Positions 1 through 6,765 of a stretch of DNA of 11,631 nt are shown in pieces. How positions within the stretch are numbered: position 1 is the first letter of the stretch; the number at the start of each line of letters is the position of its first letter. A program made the position numbers and the translations under genes. This stretch comes from Candidatus Omnitrophota bacterium (lineage in GTDB: Bacteria > Ratteibacteria > UBA8468 > MWAK01): assembly GCA_018829455.1 (NCBI GenBank), contig JAHJUB010000112.1, forward strand, positions 1-11,631, in the 5' to 3' direction. Below the pieces are notes generated by a model. That model saw only the letters and a list, made by a program, of their open reading frames with translations. It ran no database searches and was not told where the DNA came from.

Positions 1-143
1 AACAGGGTATTTTTTCAAAAGATGTCAAAATACCAGTATTTGCTTCACAACCAATGATAGCGCGCAATTACCGGGGGCCGTCCCCCCAAGTCAGTACAAT
101 TGGTTTGACATAGAAAGTCTGAAAGGGTCGCTTTTTTGCATTC

Positions 144-208
144 GTAGGGGCGCGATTTATCGCGCCCGCGGGTTCTTTTATTATTTGTAGCGGTCGGATT
201 CATCCGAC
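144..208. repeat. Two-hairpin palindromic repeat, GTAGGGGC family
   Basis: The first hairpin has arms GGGCGCGAT and ATCGCGCCC (148-156 and 159-167) with a 2-nt loop, and is preceded by GTAG and followed by GCGGG. The second has arms GTCGGAT and ATCCGAC (193-199 and 202-208). The same pair of hairpins in the same order recurs at 11442-11491 with a different first stem. The copy here is split by about 20 bases of T/A-rich sequence. It looks like a dispersed, non-coding palindromic repeat. Confidence 0.75.
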
Positions 209-218
209 TATTTGTGCG

Positions 219-247
219 ATCCGCCTTCGCCAAAGGCTATGGCGGAC
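219..247. repeat. TCCGCC...GGCGGA palindromic repeat
   Basis: The arms TCCGCC (about 219-224) and GGCGGA (about 241-246) bracket a short centre that contains TTCGCCAAAGGC. It is a compact dyad of the kind dispersed between genes in many uncultivated bacterial genomes. It has no coding potential. Only one copy is seen in this window, so the repeat status rests on its structure and on the surrounding repeat cluster. Confidence 0.5.
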
Positions 248-280
248 ACAGTGAATCGAACCCCTACATTACTACACGAT

Positions 281-299
281 GACAGGCGAGACGCCTGTC
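281..299. repeat. GACAGGCG/CGCCTGTC hairpin repeat
   Basis: A perfect 8-bp stem, GACAGGCG and CGCCTGTC, closes a 3-nt loop AGA. It sits between CTAC-type words that also border the neighbouring repeats. It is part of the left repeat cluster. Confidence 0.65.
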
Positions 300-306
300 C
301 TACTAC

Positions 307-327
307 GGAAGGGGACGAAACCCTTCC
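307..327. repeat. GGAAGGG/CCCTTCC hairpin repeat
   Basis: A 7-bp stem (307-313 with 321-327) encloses a 7-nt loop. The sequence after it, CCTACAT, matches the CCTAC border of the GTAGGGGC-type repeats read on the other strand. It is probably another unit of the same mosaic family. Confidence 0.55.
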
Positions 328-380
328 CCTACATATTATTTGGGCGTGTGCGTAGTGTGTGCCGTTAGTTTTTCTTCAAG

Positions 381-572
381 CGAGGGTGTCTGGTCGACGG
401 AACTTCGCGGAGTACCGGGAATAAAACAAGCACACTTGTCATTGCGAGCGTAGTTTGCGCGGCAATCCCGATTTCGGTATGAGATTGCCACGGTTGCTTA
501 CGCAACCTCGCAACGACAAACTACGTCGGTTTTGTCCGGTACGCAGAGTGTTCCGCGAACCAGACACCCTCG
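381..572. repeat. Long imperfect inverted repeat just past rny
   Basis: The left arm (381-427) starts CGAGGGTGTCTGGT. The right arm (529-572) ends with the reverse complement, ACCAGACACCCTCG. The arms also match further in, with words such as CGGAAC, TACCGG and AAAAC, but carry small indels. The right arm stops 4 bases past the rny stop codon (577-579). The centre holds a second, different inverted repeat at 436-519. The transcript of rny would fold here, which could protect or end its 3' end, but no U-run is seen. Confidence 0.8.
436..519. repeat. TTGTCATTGCGAG inverted repeat, nested copy
   Basis: The left end is TTGTCATTGCGAG and the right end is CTCGCAACGACAA, nearly its reverse complement. 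Internal words GGCAATC and GATTGCC form a second pair. A relative of this repeat lies between tig and clpP at 9842-9952. The element is entirely inside the larger inverted repeat 381-572. Confidence 0.8.
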
Positions 573-576
573 CGCT

Positions 577-2127
577 CTACTTAGCCATTTCCGAGTACCT
601 TACTTCCCGTATCACCGTCACCTTGATAGTTCCGGGATACTCCATTCCCTCTTCAATCTTTTTGGTCAACTGATTGACCAGGAGGGATGCTTCCGCGTCG
701 GAAATTGCTTCCGGCTTGACGATTACCCGCACTTCCCGGCCCGCGGAAATGGCATAGGCCTGGGTTACGCCCCGGAAACTGGTAGCGATCGCTTCCAATT
801 TTTCCAGGCGCTTGATGTAACCTTCCAGAGTTTCACGCCGCGCTCCGGGACGGCTGGCGGAAAGCGCATCTGCCGCGGACATTAGGACCGCGTAGGGTGT
901 AGTTGCCGAGTAATCGCAGTGGTGGCCTTTGATTGCTTCCAGGACTTCCGGTTGTTCGTTATAACGATTGGCAATCTCAAAGCCGAGTTGGATGTGGTCG
1001 CCTTCCACTTCCTGGTCCACGCTCTTTCCAATATCATGGAGTAAGCCGGCCCGTTTGGCAATGGCGCGGTCCATCTTCAGTTCTCCGGCCATCACGGAGG
1101 CCAGGTGCGCCACCTCCATTGAGTGCTGCAAGACGTTCTGGCCGTAGGAAGTGCGGTATTTGAGCCGGCCGATGAGGCGCAGGAGTTCCGGATGCAGTTT
1201 CAGGACGCCTAACGAAAGCGCGGCTTCCTTGCCGGTTTTTAAAATCTCCTCCTCCATCTCAATCTTGACTTTTTCCGTTATTTCTTCAATCCGGCCCGGG
1301 TGGATGCGTCCGTCGGAAATGAGCCGCTCCAGGACCAGCCGCGCAATTGCCCGGCGGTAGATGTTGAAGGCGGAGATGGTTACCGCTTCAGGCGTATCGT
1401 CCACAATCAGGTCAACGCCGGTCGCGGCTTCAAAGGCGCGGATGTTGCGTCCCTCCCGGCCGATGAGGCGTCCCTTCATTTCATCCGAGGGGAGGCTGAC
1501 GACCGAAGTGGTGGAAGATTCGGACTGTTCTGAGGCACAGCGCTGGATTGCTTCCAGGCAAATGGTGCGGGAGATGCGGTCGGATTCTTCGCGCGTTTCA
1601 TCCTCAATCCGCTTGAGGCGGACCGCCGCGTCGTGCCGGGCCTCGTCCTCCATTTTAGAAATCAGGATTTCCCGGGCTTCATCCCGGGAAAGGTTAGCCA
1701 CCCGTGACAGCCGGCTTTTCTCTTCTTCCAGGATGCCGGAAAGTTCCTGTTCTTTCTGGGTAATCCCCTTGGCGCGTTCGGTGAGGGTTTTTTCCTGCTG
1801 GCTCAGGTCCTGTTCTTTTTTATCCAGAAAGGCGAGCTTGCGTTCCTGATTGGTTTCGCGCTGAGACAGGCGTTGTTCCAGGGCCTGGAGCTGGCGGCGT
1901 TCCTCTTTTGTTTCCCGGTCAACGTCACTGCGTAATTTGAAGAAGGCTTCTTTTGTTTCTATTTCCAGTTCTTTCTTGCGCCGGCTTACCTCTGCCTCGG
2001 TCTGGGCCAGAATCTGGCGGCTCTTCGTTTCGGCGTTTTTGACATTTTTTCCGGTGAGTAAAAGATGAATCAGATACCCGGTAAATCCGCCAATCAACAG
2101 ATAGAGCAGAATGTTGGAAGGTGACAA
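577..2127 (-). CDS. rny: Ribonuclease Y
   Basis: This is RNase Y, the membrane-anchored endoribonuclease that starts mRNA decay in bacteria that rely on it rather than RNase E. The 516-residue protein has the full family layout and normal length. An N-terminal membrane helix (about 5-25) is followed by a long charged coiled coil (about 30-200). Next comes a KH RNA-binding domain with the GREG loop at 223-226, and then an HD nuclease domain with H335, the H364-D365 pair (HDIGK) and GHH at 401-403. The C-terminal end is typical. The start is TTG at 2125-2127, preceded by AAGGAGG with a 6-nt spacer; no ATG lies nearby in frame. The 239-bp gap from serA contains a 27-bp inverted repeat, so rny may have its own promoter. 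The stop lies 4 bp from the repeat at 381-572. Confidence 0.97.
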   Translation of the reverse strand: MSPSNILLYLLIGGFTGYLIHLLLTGKNVKNAETKSRQILAQTEAEVSRRKKELEIETKEAFFKLRSDVDRETKEERRQLQALEQRLSQRETNQERKLAFLDKKEQDLSQQEKTLTERAKGITQKEQELSGILEEEKSRLSRVANLSRDEAREILISKMEDEARHDAAVRLKRIEDETREESDRISRTICLEAIQRCASEQSESSTTSVVSLPSDEMKGRLIGREGRNIRAFEAATGVDLIVDDTPEAVTISAFNIYRRAIARLVLERLISDGRIHPGRIEEITEKVKIEMEEEILKTGKEAALSLGVLKLHPELLRLIGRLKYRTSYGQNVLQHSMEVAHLASVMAGELKMDRAIAKRAGLLHDIGKSVDQEVEGDHIQLGFEIANRYNEQPEVLEAIKGHHCDYSATTPYAVLMSAADALSASRPGARRETLEGYIKRLEKLEAIATSFRGVTQAYAISAGREVRVIVKPEAISDAEASLLVNQLTKKIEEGMEYPGTIKVTVIREVRYSEMAK

Positions 2128-2133
2128 TTGGTA

Positions 2134-2140
2134 CCTCCTT
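2134..2140 (-). promoter_or_regulatory. Strong Shine-Dalgarno for rny TTG start
   Basis: On the minus strand this reads AAGGAGG, 6 nt before TTG. It supports a TTG start for RNase Y, with no competing ATG. Confidence 0.8.
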
Positions 2141-2143
2141 TCG

Positions 2144-2180
2144 GTCGCTCAAGCGCGCTGTTGGGCGGCGCGTCAGCGAC
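2144..2180 (-). promoter_or_regulatory. GC-rich stem-loop just upstream of rny SD
   Basis: The outer arms GTCGCT (2144-2149) and AGCGAC (2175-2180) are complementary, and GCGCGC and GGCGCG words inside can extend the stem. On the rny transcript the hairpin would end 3 nt before the AAGGAGG. It could be a 5' leader structure that affects stability or translation, or just another repeat. There is no U-run, so it does not look like an intrinsic terminator. Confidence 0.4.
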
Positions 2181-2215
2181 GAAACGAGGTCGGCGCAAGC
2201 AGATACGAGACAACA

Positions 2216-2288
2216 GGAAATTAGGGACACCTACCTAATTTTCGCTACTTCACTTAAATTCAAAATTAGGTAGGTGTCCCTAATTTCC
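2216..2288. repeat. Perfect 27-bp inverted repeat (MITE/REP-like)
   Basis: The arms 2216-2242 and 2262-2288 are exact reverse complements over 27 bases, with a 19-nt A/T-rich loop. Each arm contains TTAGGGACACCTACCTAA or its complement. The outer end CCTAATTTCC is repeated once more just beyond the right arm (2288-2299). There is no ORF inside. This design, with a conserved GGGACACCTACC core flanked by AATT, resembles the palindromes mobilised by REP-associated IS200-like tyrosine transposases. That link is from general knowledge; no transposase is in the window. It fills most of the serA-rny gap. Confidence 0.85.
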
Positions 2289-2366
2289 CTAATTTCCTGC
2301 ATAGGTGAATATCTATTGGTTAGTCTTCCTCTTTTTTGTCTCATTATCTTTAGCCGACCTCAAAAA

Positions 2367-3944
2367 TTACAATTTAATCAGTTTAACGCTGTTCATCTCT
2401 TTGATATTTTTAATTTGGTCCAGAGTCTCTTCCGGCACCGCGGCATCAACGTTCAATATGGTGATGGCCGGTCCGCCTTTTTCTTTGCGTCCCAGGGTCA
2501 TCCCGGCGATGTTTATCTGGCGTTCGGCCAGGGCCGCGCCGATTTTTCCGACGATGCCCGGTTTATCTTCATTTTGGCAGAAGAGGATAAACCCCTCCGG
2601 CACCGCATCCACCAAGTAACCGTCAACCTTAACCAGCCGCGGTTCTTTCTTGCCGAAGATGGTTCCGGAAACAGAGAGACCGGTGCCGTTGCCGGAGACG
2701 GTTGCGGTGATGATATTGGCAAATTCAAGCGCTTCAGCGCTTTTTGATTCCGAGAATTTGATACCTCTTTCCCGGGCCAGGAGAGGGGCGTTGATGTAGT
2801 TTACGCCTGGACCCTGGGAAGGCCGGAGGAGGCCATTGAGAAAACCATGTTGTAATGGAGAGAGGTCCATTTCCGCCATCTCCCCGTAGTATTCCAGTTG
2901 TACCCGGTTGAAACGGCCCGGCGCTGCCTGGGCCAGAAAGAGGCCCAATTTTTCGCAGAGGTTAAGGTACGGTTTTAAGAAACTGAGCATCTTTTCGCTT
3001 ACGGAGGGTAAATTTGCGGCATTTGTGATGACGCCCCGCTTCAGGTAATCGGAAATCTGGCGGCAGATGTCCAGCGCGACCCGGTCCTGCGCTTCCCGCG
3101 TGGAAGCGCCCAGGTGCGGGGTTACAATCAAATTGGGATGATTCAGCAGGGGGTTCCCGGTGGGCGGCTCGTTTTCAAAAACGTCCAGGGCCGCACCCTT
3201 GATTTTCCCGGAAGCAAGGGCTTCGTCCAGGGCTTTTTCATCAACCAATCCGCCGCGCGCAGAATTGACGATAAAGGCGGTTGGTTTCATCAGGGATATT
3301 TCTTTGGCGCCGATAATTCCCCTTGTTTCCTCGGTGATGGGCATATGCAGGGTGATGAGGTCAGCGGTCTTGACGAGTGTTTCCAGTTCCACCGTAGAAA
3401 CGCCGGCGGCAACCGCTTTTTCCTCACTGATAAACGGGTCGCAGACCAGCACTTCCATGCCGAAGGCCCGCGCATACTGGGCCACCCGCTGGCCGATGCG
3501 GCCAAAACCGACAATTCCGATTATTTTGCGGTAAAGTTCGGTCCCGGTAAAACCTTTCTTTTCCCACTTGCCTTCTTTGACGGAACGGTGTGCTTCCGGG
3601 ATGTTGCGCATTAAAGACAGGATGAGCGCAAAGGAATGTTCGGCGGTTGAGATGGTATTGCCCTCCGGTGAATTCATTACGATGATGCCTTTTTCGGTTG
3701 CCGGATTCAACTCCACGTTGTCCAGGCCCACCCCGGCCCGGCCGATTACCTTCAGTTTGTCGGCAGATTCAATAACCAGCCGCGTCACTTTTGTGCCGCT
3801 GCGTACGATTAAGCCGTCATAACCCTTGATCTTTTCGGCCAACGCTTCCGGCGCTAATTTACCCACTTCGTCAACTTCAAAACCCTCTTCTTTCAGGATT
3901 TTGATTCCTTCCGGCGAAAGGGGGTCGGTGATTAATATTTTCAT
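2367..3944 (-). CDS. serA: D-3-phosphoglycerate dehydrogenase (SerA)
   Basis: This enzyme oxidises 3-phosphoglycerate to 3-phosphohydroxypyruvate with NAD+, the first step of serine synthesis in the cytosol. The 525 residues match the long SerA type. A substrate-binding half comes first, followed by a Rossmann fold with GFGRIG at 146-151. The expected catalytic residues are R230, E259 (in ENEP) and H277 (in TPHLGAST), with spacings like those in characterised enzymes. The intervening (ASB) domain is at about 310-440. A C-terminal ACT domain (about 452-525) is the usual site of serine feedback. The ATG is preceded by GGAG with a 5-nt spacer, and this site lies over the end of the upstream aminotransferase, whose stop is only 2 bp before it. 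The two genes are therefore very probably translationally coupled. Confidence 0.96.
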   Translation of the reverse strand: MKILITDPLSPEGIKILKEEGFEVDEVGKLAPEALAEKIKGYDGLIVRSGTKVTRLVIESADKLKVIGRAGVGLDNVELNPATEKGIIVMNSPEGNTISTAEHSFALILSLMRNIPEAHRSVKEGKWEKKGFTGTELYRKIIGIVGFGRIGQRVAQYARAFGMEVLVCDPFISEEKAVAAGVSTVELETLVKTADLITLHMPITEETRGIIGAKEISLMKPTAFIVNSARGGLVDEKALDEALASGKIKGAALDVFENEPPTGNPLLNHPNLIVTPHLGASTREAQDRVALDICRQISDYLKRGVITNAANLPSVSEKMLSFLKPYLNLCEKLGLFLAQAAPGRFNRVQLEYYGEMAEMDLSPLQHGFLNGLLRPSQGPGVNYINAPLLARERGIKFSESKSAEALEFANIITATVSGNGTGLSVSGTIFGKKEPRLVKVDGYLVDAVPEGFILFCQNEDKPGIVGKIGAALAERQINIAGMTLGRKEKGGPAITILNVDAAVPEETLDQIKNIKEMNSVKLIKL

Positions 3945-3946
3945 TT

Positions 3947-5083
3947 TTACTCCAAAAACACTTTTTCGGCGGCGCCGACGCCGGCTCCCGGTTGCAGCGC
4001 ATAACCCATCTTTAACAACTGCAGTTCCAGCGCCGCAATCGCCTGCAGTATTTCATACTGGTCAACCCAACCCAGGTGGGCGATGCGGAAAATTTTTCCT
4101 TTAAGTTTGCCCTGACCGCCGGCAAAGGTGATGCCGGAACTGTCCCGGAGGGCCTTGGTCAGCGCTTCCGCGTCTATCTCTTCCGGCGCCCGGACCGCGG
4201 TCACCGCGTTGCTGGGGTGTTCGGCCAGAAGTTGCAGACCCAGCGCTTTTACTGCCTGGCGGGTTGCTTCAGCCAAAAGATAGTGGCGCTTCCAGACGTT
4301 TTCAATTCCTTCCGTTTTAAGCATCTTCAGGACGCCGGCCAGGCCGATGATTAAAGTTAAAGCCGGGGTGTAAGGCGTGTCTTCCTTGGCGGCCGCCTTC
4401 CGGTAAGCGGACAGGTCAAAGTAATAGCGCGGAGTTTTGGTTTTGGCTGATTTTTCCCAGGCCTTTGGACTTAAGGAGATGAAGGCCAGTCCCGGCGGCA
4501 GCATGAACGCCTTCTGAGAAGCGGAAATCATTACGTCAACTCCCCACTCATCGGTGCGGCATTCCACGGCTCCCAGACTGCTGATGCCGTCAACCGCCAG
4601 GAGCGTGTCCGGCCGATGGCGGATGATTTCGCCGATTCCCTTGACGTCGGTATGGGTTCCGGTTGAGGTTTCACAGAGCGTGGTGAAGACCACCTTGATA
4701 TCCGGTTCTTTTTTGAGTGCGGCTTCTATCTCGGACGGAGTGGCCGATTTGCCCCATTCCACCGGAAGGGTGGTCACCCCTGCGCCGTAAGCAACCGCGA
4801 TTTCCCGGAACCGTTCGCCGAACTTACCCCCCTCAACTACCAGACATTTTTCGCCGGGTGAAAGGAGGTTGCTGATAGCCGCTTCCATGGCTCCGGTTCC
4901 GGAGGAGGTCAAAATCATGACGTCTTCTTTGGTTTGAAAGAGTTCCTTCAGACCGTTGAAACACTCGGCCAGTATTTTGCGGAACTGCGGAGTGCGGTGG
5001 TGAATGAGCGGTTTTGCCATTTCCAGCAAAATCTCATCCGGCACCGGCGTTGGACCCGGCGTAAATAGTCTGCTCTTCCACAT
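3947..5083 (-). CDS. Class V aminotransferase, AGT/SPT-like, probable serine pathway
   Basis: This is a PLP-dependent aminotransferase of the alanine-glyoxylate / serine-pyruvate type (fold type I, class V), 378 residues, normal length. It starts with the typical TPGPTPVP. SSGTGAMEAA (60-69) binds the PLP phosphate, D165 (AVDGISSLG) contacts the pyridine nitrogen, K191 in SASQKAFMLPPG is the Schiff-base lysine, and R333 is the likely carboxylate-binding arginine. The gene lies 2 bp upstream of serA, so it probably acts on a serine-pathway substrate. It may substitute for SerC on phosphohydroxypyruvate, or move amino groups between serine, alanine, pyruvate and glyoxylate; the sequence alone does not decide. 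The ATG has AAAGGAA 7 nt upstream. Upstream lies the 5102-5223 repeat. Confidence 0.92.
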   Translation of the reverse strand: MWKSRLFTPGPTPVPDEILLEMAKPLIHHRTPQFRKILAECFNGLKELFQTKEDVMILTSSGTGAMEAAISNLLSPGEKCLVVEGGKFGERFREIAVAYGAGVTTLPVEWGKSATPSEIEAALKKEPDIKVVFTTLCETSTGTHTDVKGIGEIIRHRPDTLLAVDGISSLGAVECRTDEWGVDVMISASQKAFMLPPGLAFISLSPKAWEKSAKTKTPRYYFDLSAYRKAAAKEDTPYTPALTLIIGLAGVLKMLKTEGIENVWKRHYLLAEATRQAVKALGLQLLAEHPSNAVTAVRAPEEIDAEALTKALRDSSGITFAGGQGKLKGKIFRIAHLGWVDQYEILQAIAALELQLLKMGYALQPGAGVGAAEKVFLE

Positions 5084-5101
5084 AAGTGCGTTCCTTTAAT
5101 T

Positions 5102-5223
5102 GGACGCAGATTACCGCTGATAATCGCAGATACAGATTAAAGATTACTTTAGAGAATTACTAAGAAATGCTCTAAAAATTATTTCTAAAGTATTATCCGG
5201 TTTTTCTGCGTACATCTGCGTCC
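5102..5223. repeat. MITE-like element with GGACGCAGAT ends
   Basis: The element begins GGACGCAGATTACCGC and ends with the reverse complement of GGACGCAGATGTACGC, so it has imperfect terminal inverted repeats. The middle is AT-rich and contains a further inverted pair, CTTTAGA (5147-5153) and TCTAAAG (5184-5190), with an alternative pair TTAGAG/CTCTAA. There is no ORF. It fills the gap between lemA and the aminotransferase gene. A third, single copy of the same end occurs at 6740-6757 over the start codon of the GIDE gene. Confidence 0.7.
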
Positions 5224-5241
5224 TATTTAATTGTCCCGTAC

Positions 5242-5802
5242 CTAAAACGCCAACTTCGGGTTCTCTCTTTCCGCCTCCGGTATTTCAAAAAGGGGCGAGG
5301 GCTGATAACCCAGCGGTCTGGCGAGCAGGACCGTTGGAATCTGGGCTATCTTTATATTATACAAATTTACCGATTCATTGTAAAATTCCCGGCGGTCCGC
5401 AATCTCGTTTTCCAGAGCAGAAATCCGCTGCCGCAACTGGGCGAAATTGTTGTCCGCTTTCAGGTCCGGGTAATTCTCCGCAACCGCAAAGAGCGTTTTG
5501 AGTGCTCCGGCCAGGGCGCCTTCCGCCTGGAGCCGTTCGTTGATTCCTCCGGCATTTGAAATTAAGGAACGCAGGCTGATGACTTTTTGCAGGGTTTCCT
5601 GCTCGTACTTCATATAGATTTTGCAGACGTCCACTAATTTTCCCAATTCGTCCAGCCGCTGTTTGAGGAGGACGTCAATATTGCTCCAGGCCTTGGCGAT
5701 GTTGTGTTTGAGCATAATCAGCATATTGTAAATGCTGATTATGCTTCCGAGCAGGGCGATCAGGATTAAACCGCCGGTTACTGCCCATATAATCTTTGCC
5801 AT
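5242..5802 (-). CDS. lemA: LemA family membrane protein
   Basis: LemA-family proteins have one N-terminal membrane helix and a long helical bundle outside it; their biochemical role is unsettled. This 186-residue protein is the usual size. A hydrophobic span lies at about 5-28, followed by the typical N-terminal region (W39-SNIDVLLKQR) and helices through about 155. The conserved YPDLKA and NFAQLRQRISALENEIADRREFYN block (about 110-142), then YN and P-rich end, are family hallmarks. The ATG has GGAGG with a 5-nt spacer. The site touches the end of the upstream GIDE gene, which stops 11 bp before, so the two are likely co-translated. The pairing with a GIDE protein suggests a shared membrane function, which is inference. 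Confidence 0.93.
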   Translation of the reverse strand: MAKIIWAVTGGLILIALLGSIISIYNMLIMLKHNIAKAWSNIDVLLKQRLDELGKLVDVCKIYMKYEQETLQKVISLRSLISNAGGINERLQAEGALAGALKTLFAVAENYPDLKADNNFAQLRQRISALENEIADRREFYNESVNLYNIKIAQIPTVLLARPLGYQPSPLFEIPEAERENPKLAF

Positions 5803-5813
5803 GCTAACCTCCG

Positions 5814-6749
5814 TTATTTTTTCGCATTCTCCACCATCAATTCTACCATTTTATAATAATTTTTGCCAAAAGGCGGCTGGTTGAAGAAGAAGCCCAGGAT
5901 ACCGGCCAGGTTGAAGAAGACGAGAGTAAGCCCGAGGACCAGCGTGGAATATCCTTTCCACCGCAGGCCGTTGAGAACCTCTTTTTCGCTGTGGGTAGAA
6001 ATGATAAACGGCCTTTCGGCTGAAGGCTTGCCGATTATTACGGTGTCAAGTGGGTTTTTGGCGGCCGTAATCGCTTCCTCGGTCACGCGTGATTCGGCGT
6101 TCCGGACCGCTTTTTCCCATTCAACGGTGTCTATCTGCCCGTCCTTATTTTCGTCTAAGGCGGCCATTCTTTCCGGGTCTCCGCGCAGGACCGCCAGATC
6201 AGTGCTTACTCCATCTTTCAGGTCGGCAAAACGGGATTTCTTTTTTGCTTCGCCCAGGACGTAGAGGAGACTATTGGAGTAGATGGCCTGTTCCAGGTAA
6301 CGGATGGAACCGGCTGCGTTGGCCGGAAGCCCGGTATTCGGGTAGTAGGTTTCGCGCGGGATGCGGAGTTCCGCATCCTTCGGGTCAATTAGAATTCGGG
6401 CGCCTTTTTTGTCCTGAAGGTAGAAAGGGACGCAGAGGAAACCGGAGTTAATGGTGCGCCAGGAAGTAGTCCGGCCGTTGCGCGTATGGACAATTCTGAG
6501 TTCTTGGAGTTTATATTTGGTGAGACAGCATTTCAGCCCGGTTGCCGGACTGATGATCGGTTCTTCTATCTTTACGTTACCGGTCACCTCAACCAGACCG
6601 ATAGCCAGGGAACGAATTGGGGATGTTGGTGTGCCTGCAATCCAGACGATTCTCGGCAGGATGCGCAGGATACTGCGGAAGAAAAGGAAGAGTCCGGTAA
6701 GAAGCAGGACGGAAATCACGGCTAAAGCAAAGACTTCATCCGCATTCAT
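5814..6749 (-). CDS. GIDE-domain (E3-ligase-like) membrane protein with EF-hand
   Basis: This 311-residue protein resembles bacterial proteins annotated as E3-ubiquitin-ligase-like (GIDE domain, the BAM domain of mitochondrial MUL1). It has a membrane helix at about 7-26, a soluble central domain (about 45-260) and a second helix at about 268-290, then a short tail. Unlike MUL1 there is no C-terminal RING; only three cysteines are seen (C74, C75, C106), so ubiquitin ligation is not supported. An EF-hand calcium loop DENKDGQIDTVE lies at 199-210, with ligands D199, N201, D203, D207 and E210, inside the central domain. By analogy with MUL1 the central part would face away from the cytosol. The ATG lies in a repeat (6740-6757) and has only a weak GGA upstream. 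It follows lon by 16 bp and precedes lemA by 11 bp. Confidence 0.82.
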   Translation of the reverse strand: MNADEVFALAVISVLLLTGLFLFFRSILRILPRIVWIAGTPTSPIRSLAIGLVEVTGNVKIEEPIISPATGLKCCLTKYKLQELRIVHTRNGRTTSWRTINSGFLCVPFYLQDKKGARILIDPKDAELRIPRETYYPNTGLPANAAGSIRYLEQAIYSNSLLYVLGEAKKKSRFADLKDGVSTDLAVLRGDPERMAALDENKDGQIDTVEWEKAVRNAESRVTEEAITAAKNPLDTVIIGKPSAERPFIISTHSEKEVLNGLRWKGYSTLVLGLTLVFFNLAGILGFFFNQPPFGKNYYKMVELMVENAKK

Positions 6750-6757
6750 CTGCGTCC
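6740..6757 (-). repeat. GGACGCAGAT repeat end over GIDE start codon
   Basis: The minus strand reads GGACGCAGATGAATGCGG. The first ten bases match the ends of the 5102-5223 element on both sides. The ATG of the GIDE gene is inside it, so the repeat supplies the start codon and first residues (MNAD). Confidence 0.65.
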
Positions 6758-6765
6758 AATTTATC

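Larger units (their letters stand above)
1..576. other. Gene-free left flank built of repeats
   Basis: I see no convincing gene in this stretch. From about 144 onward it is a series of short palindromes and inverted repeats, listed separately. Bases 1-143 hold a small G/C palindrome near 71-86 but nothing else I recognise. A 62-codon minus-strand frame at 45-233 runs straight through two repeat hairpins and has no family signature, so I treat it as chance. The region is downstream of rny, so any transcript leaving rny runs into these structured repeats. No oligo-T terminator follows a stem. Confidence 0.6.

Noticed and set aside
45..233. 62-codon minus-strand frame
   Set aside because: It reads through two palindromic repeats, is very basic, and has no SD or family signal.
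144..330. Possible CRISPR array
   Set aside because: The palindromes differ in sequence and spacing, and there are no identical direct repeats with uniform spacers and no cas genes.
381..572. Intrinsic terminator of rny
   Set aside because: The arms can pair, but no U-run follows a compact GC stem on the minus-strand transcript, so I call it a repeat only.
1361..1849. 162-codon plus-strand frame
   Set aside because: It is the shadow of the RNase Y coiled-coil region; the S/R-rich product is a by-product of E/K codons on the other strand.
3114..3614. 166-codon plus-strand frame
   Set aside because: It is antisense to the catalytic part of SerA, whose motifs are complete, and has no recognisable domain.
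5102..5223. Complete insertion sequence
   Set aside because: It is too short for a transposase and contains no ORF; at most it is a non-autonomous element.
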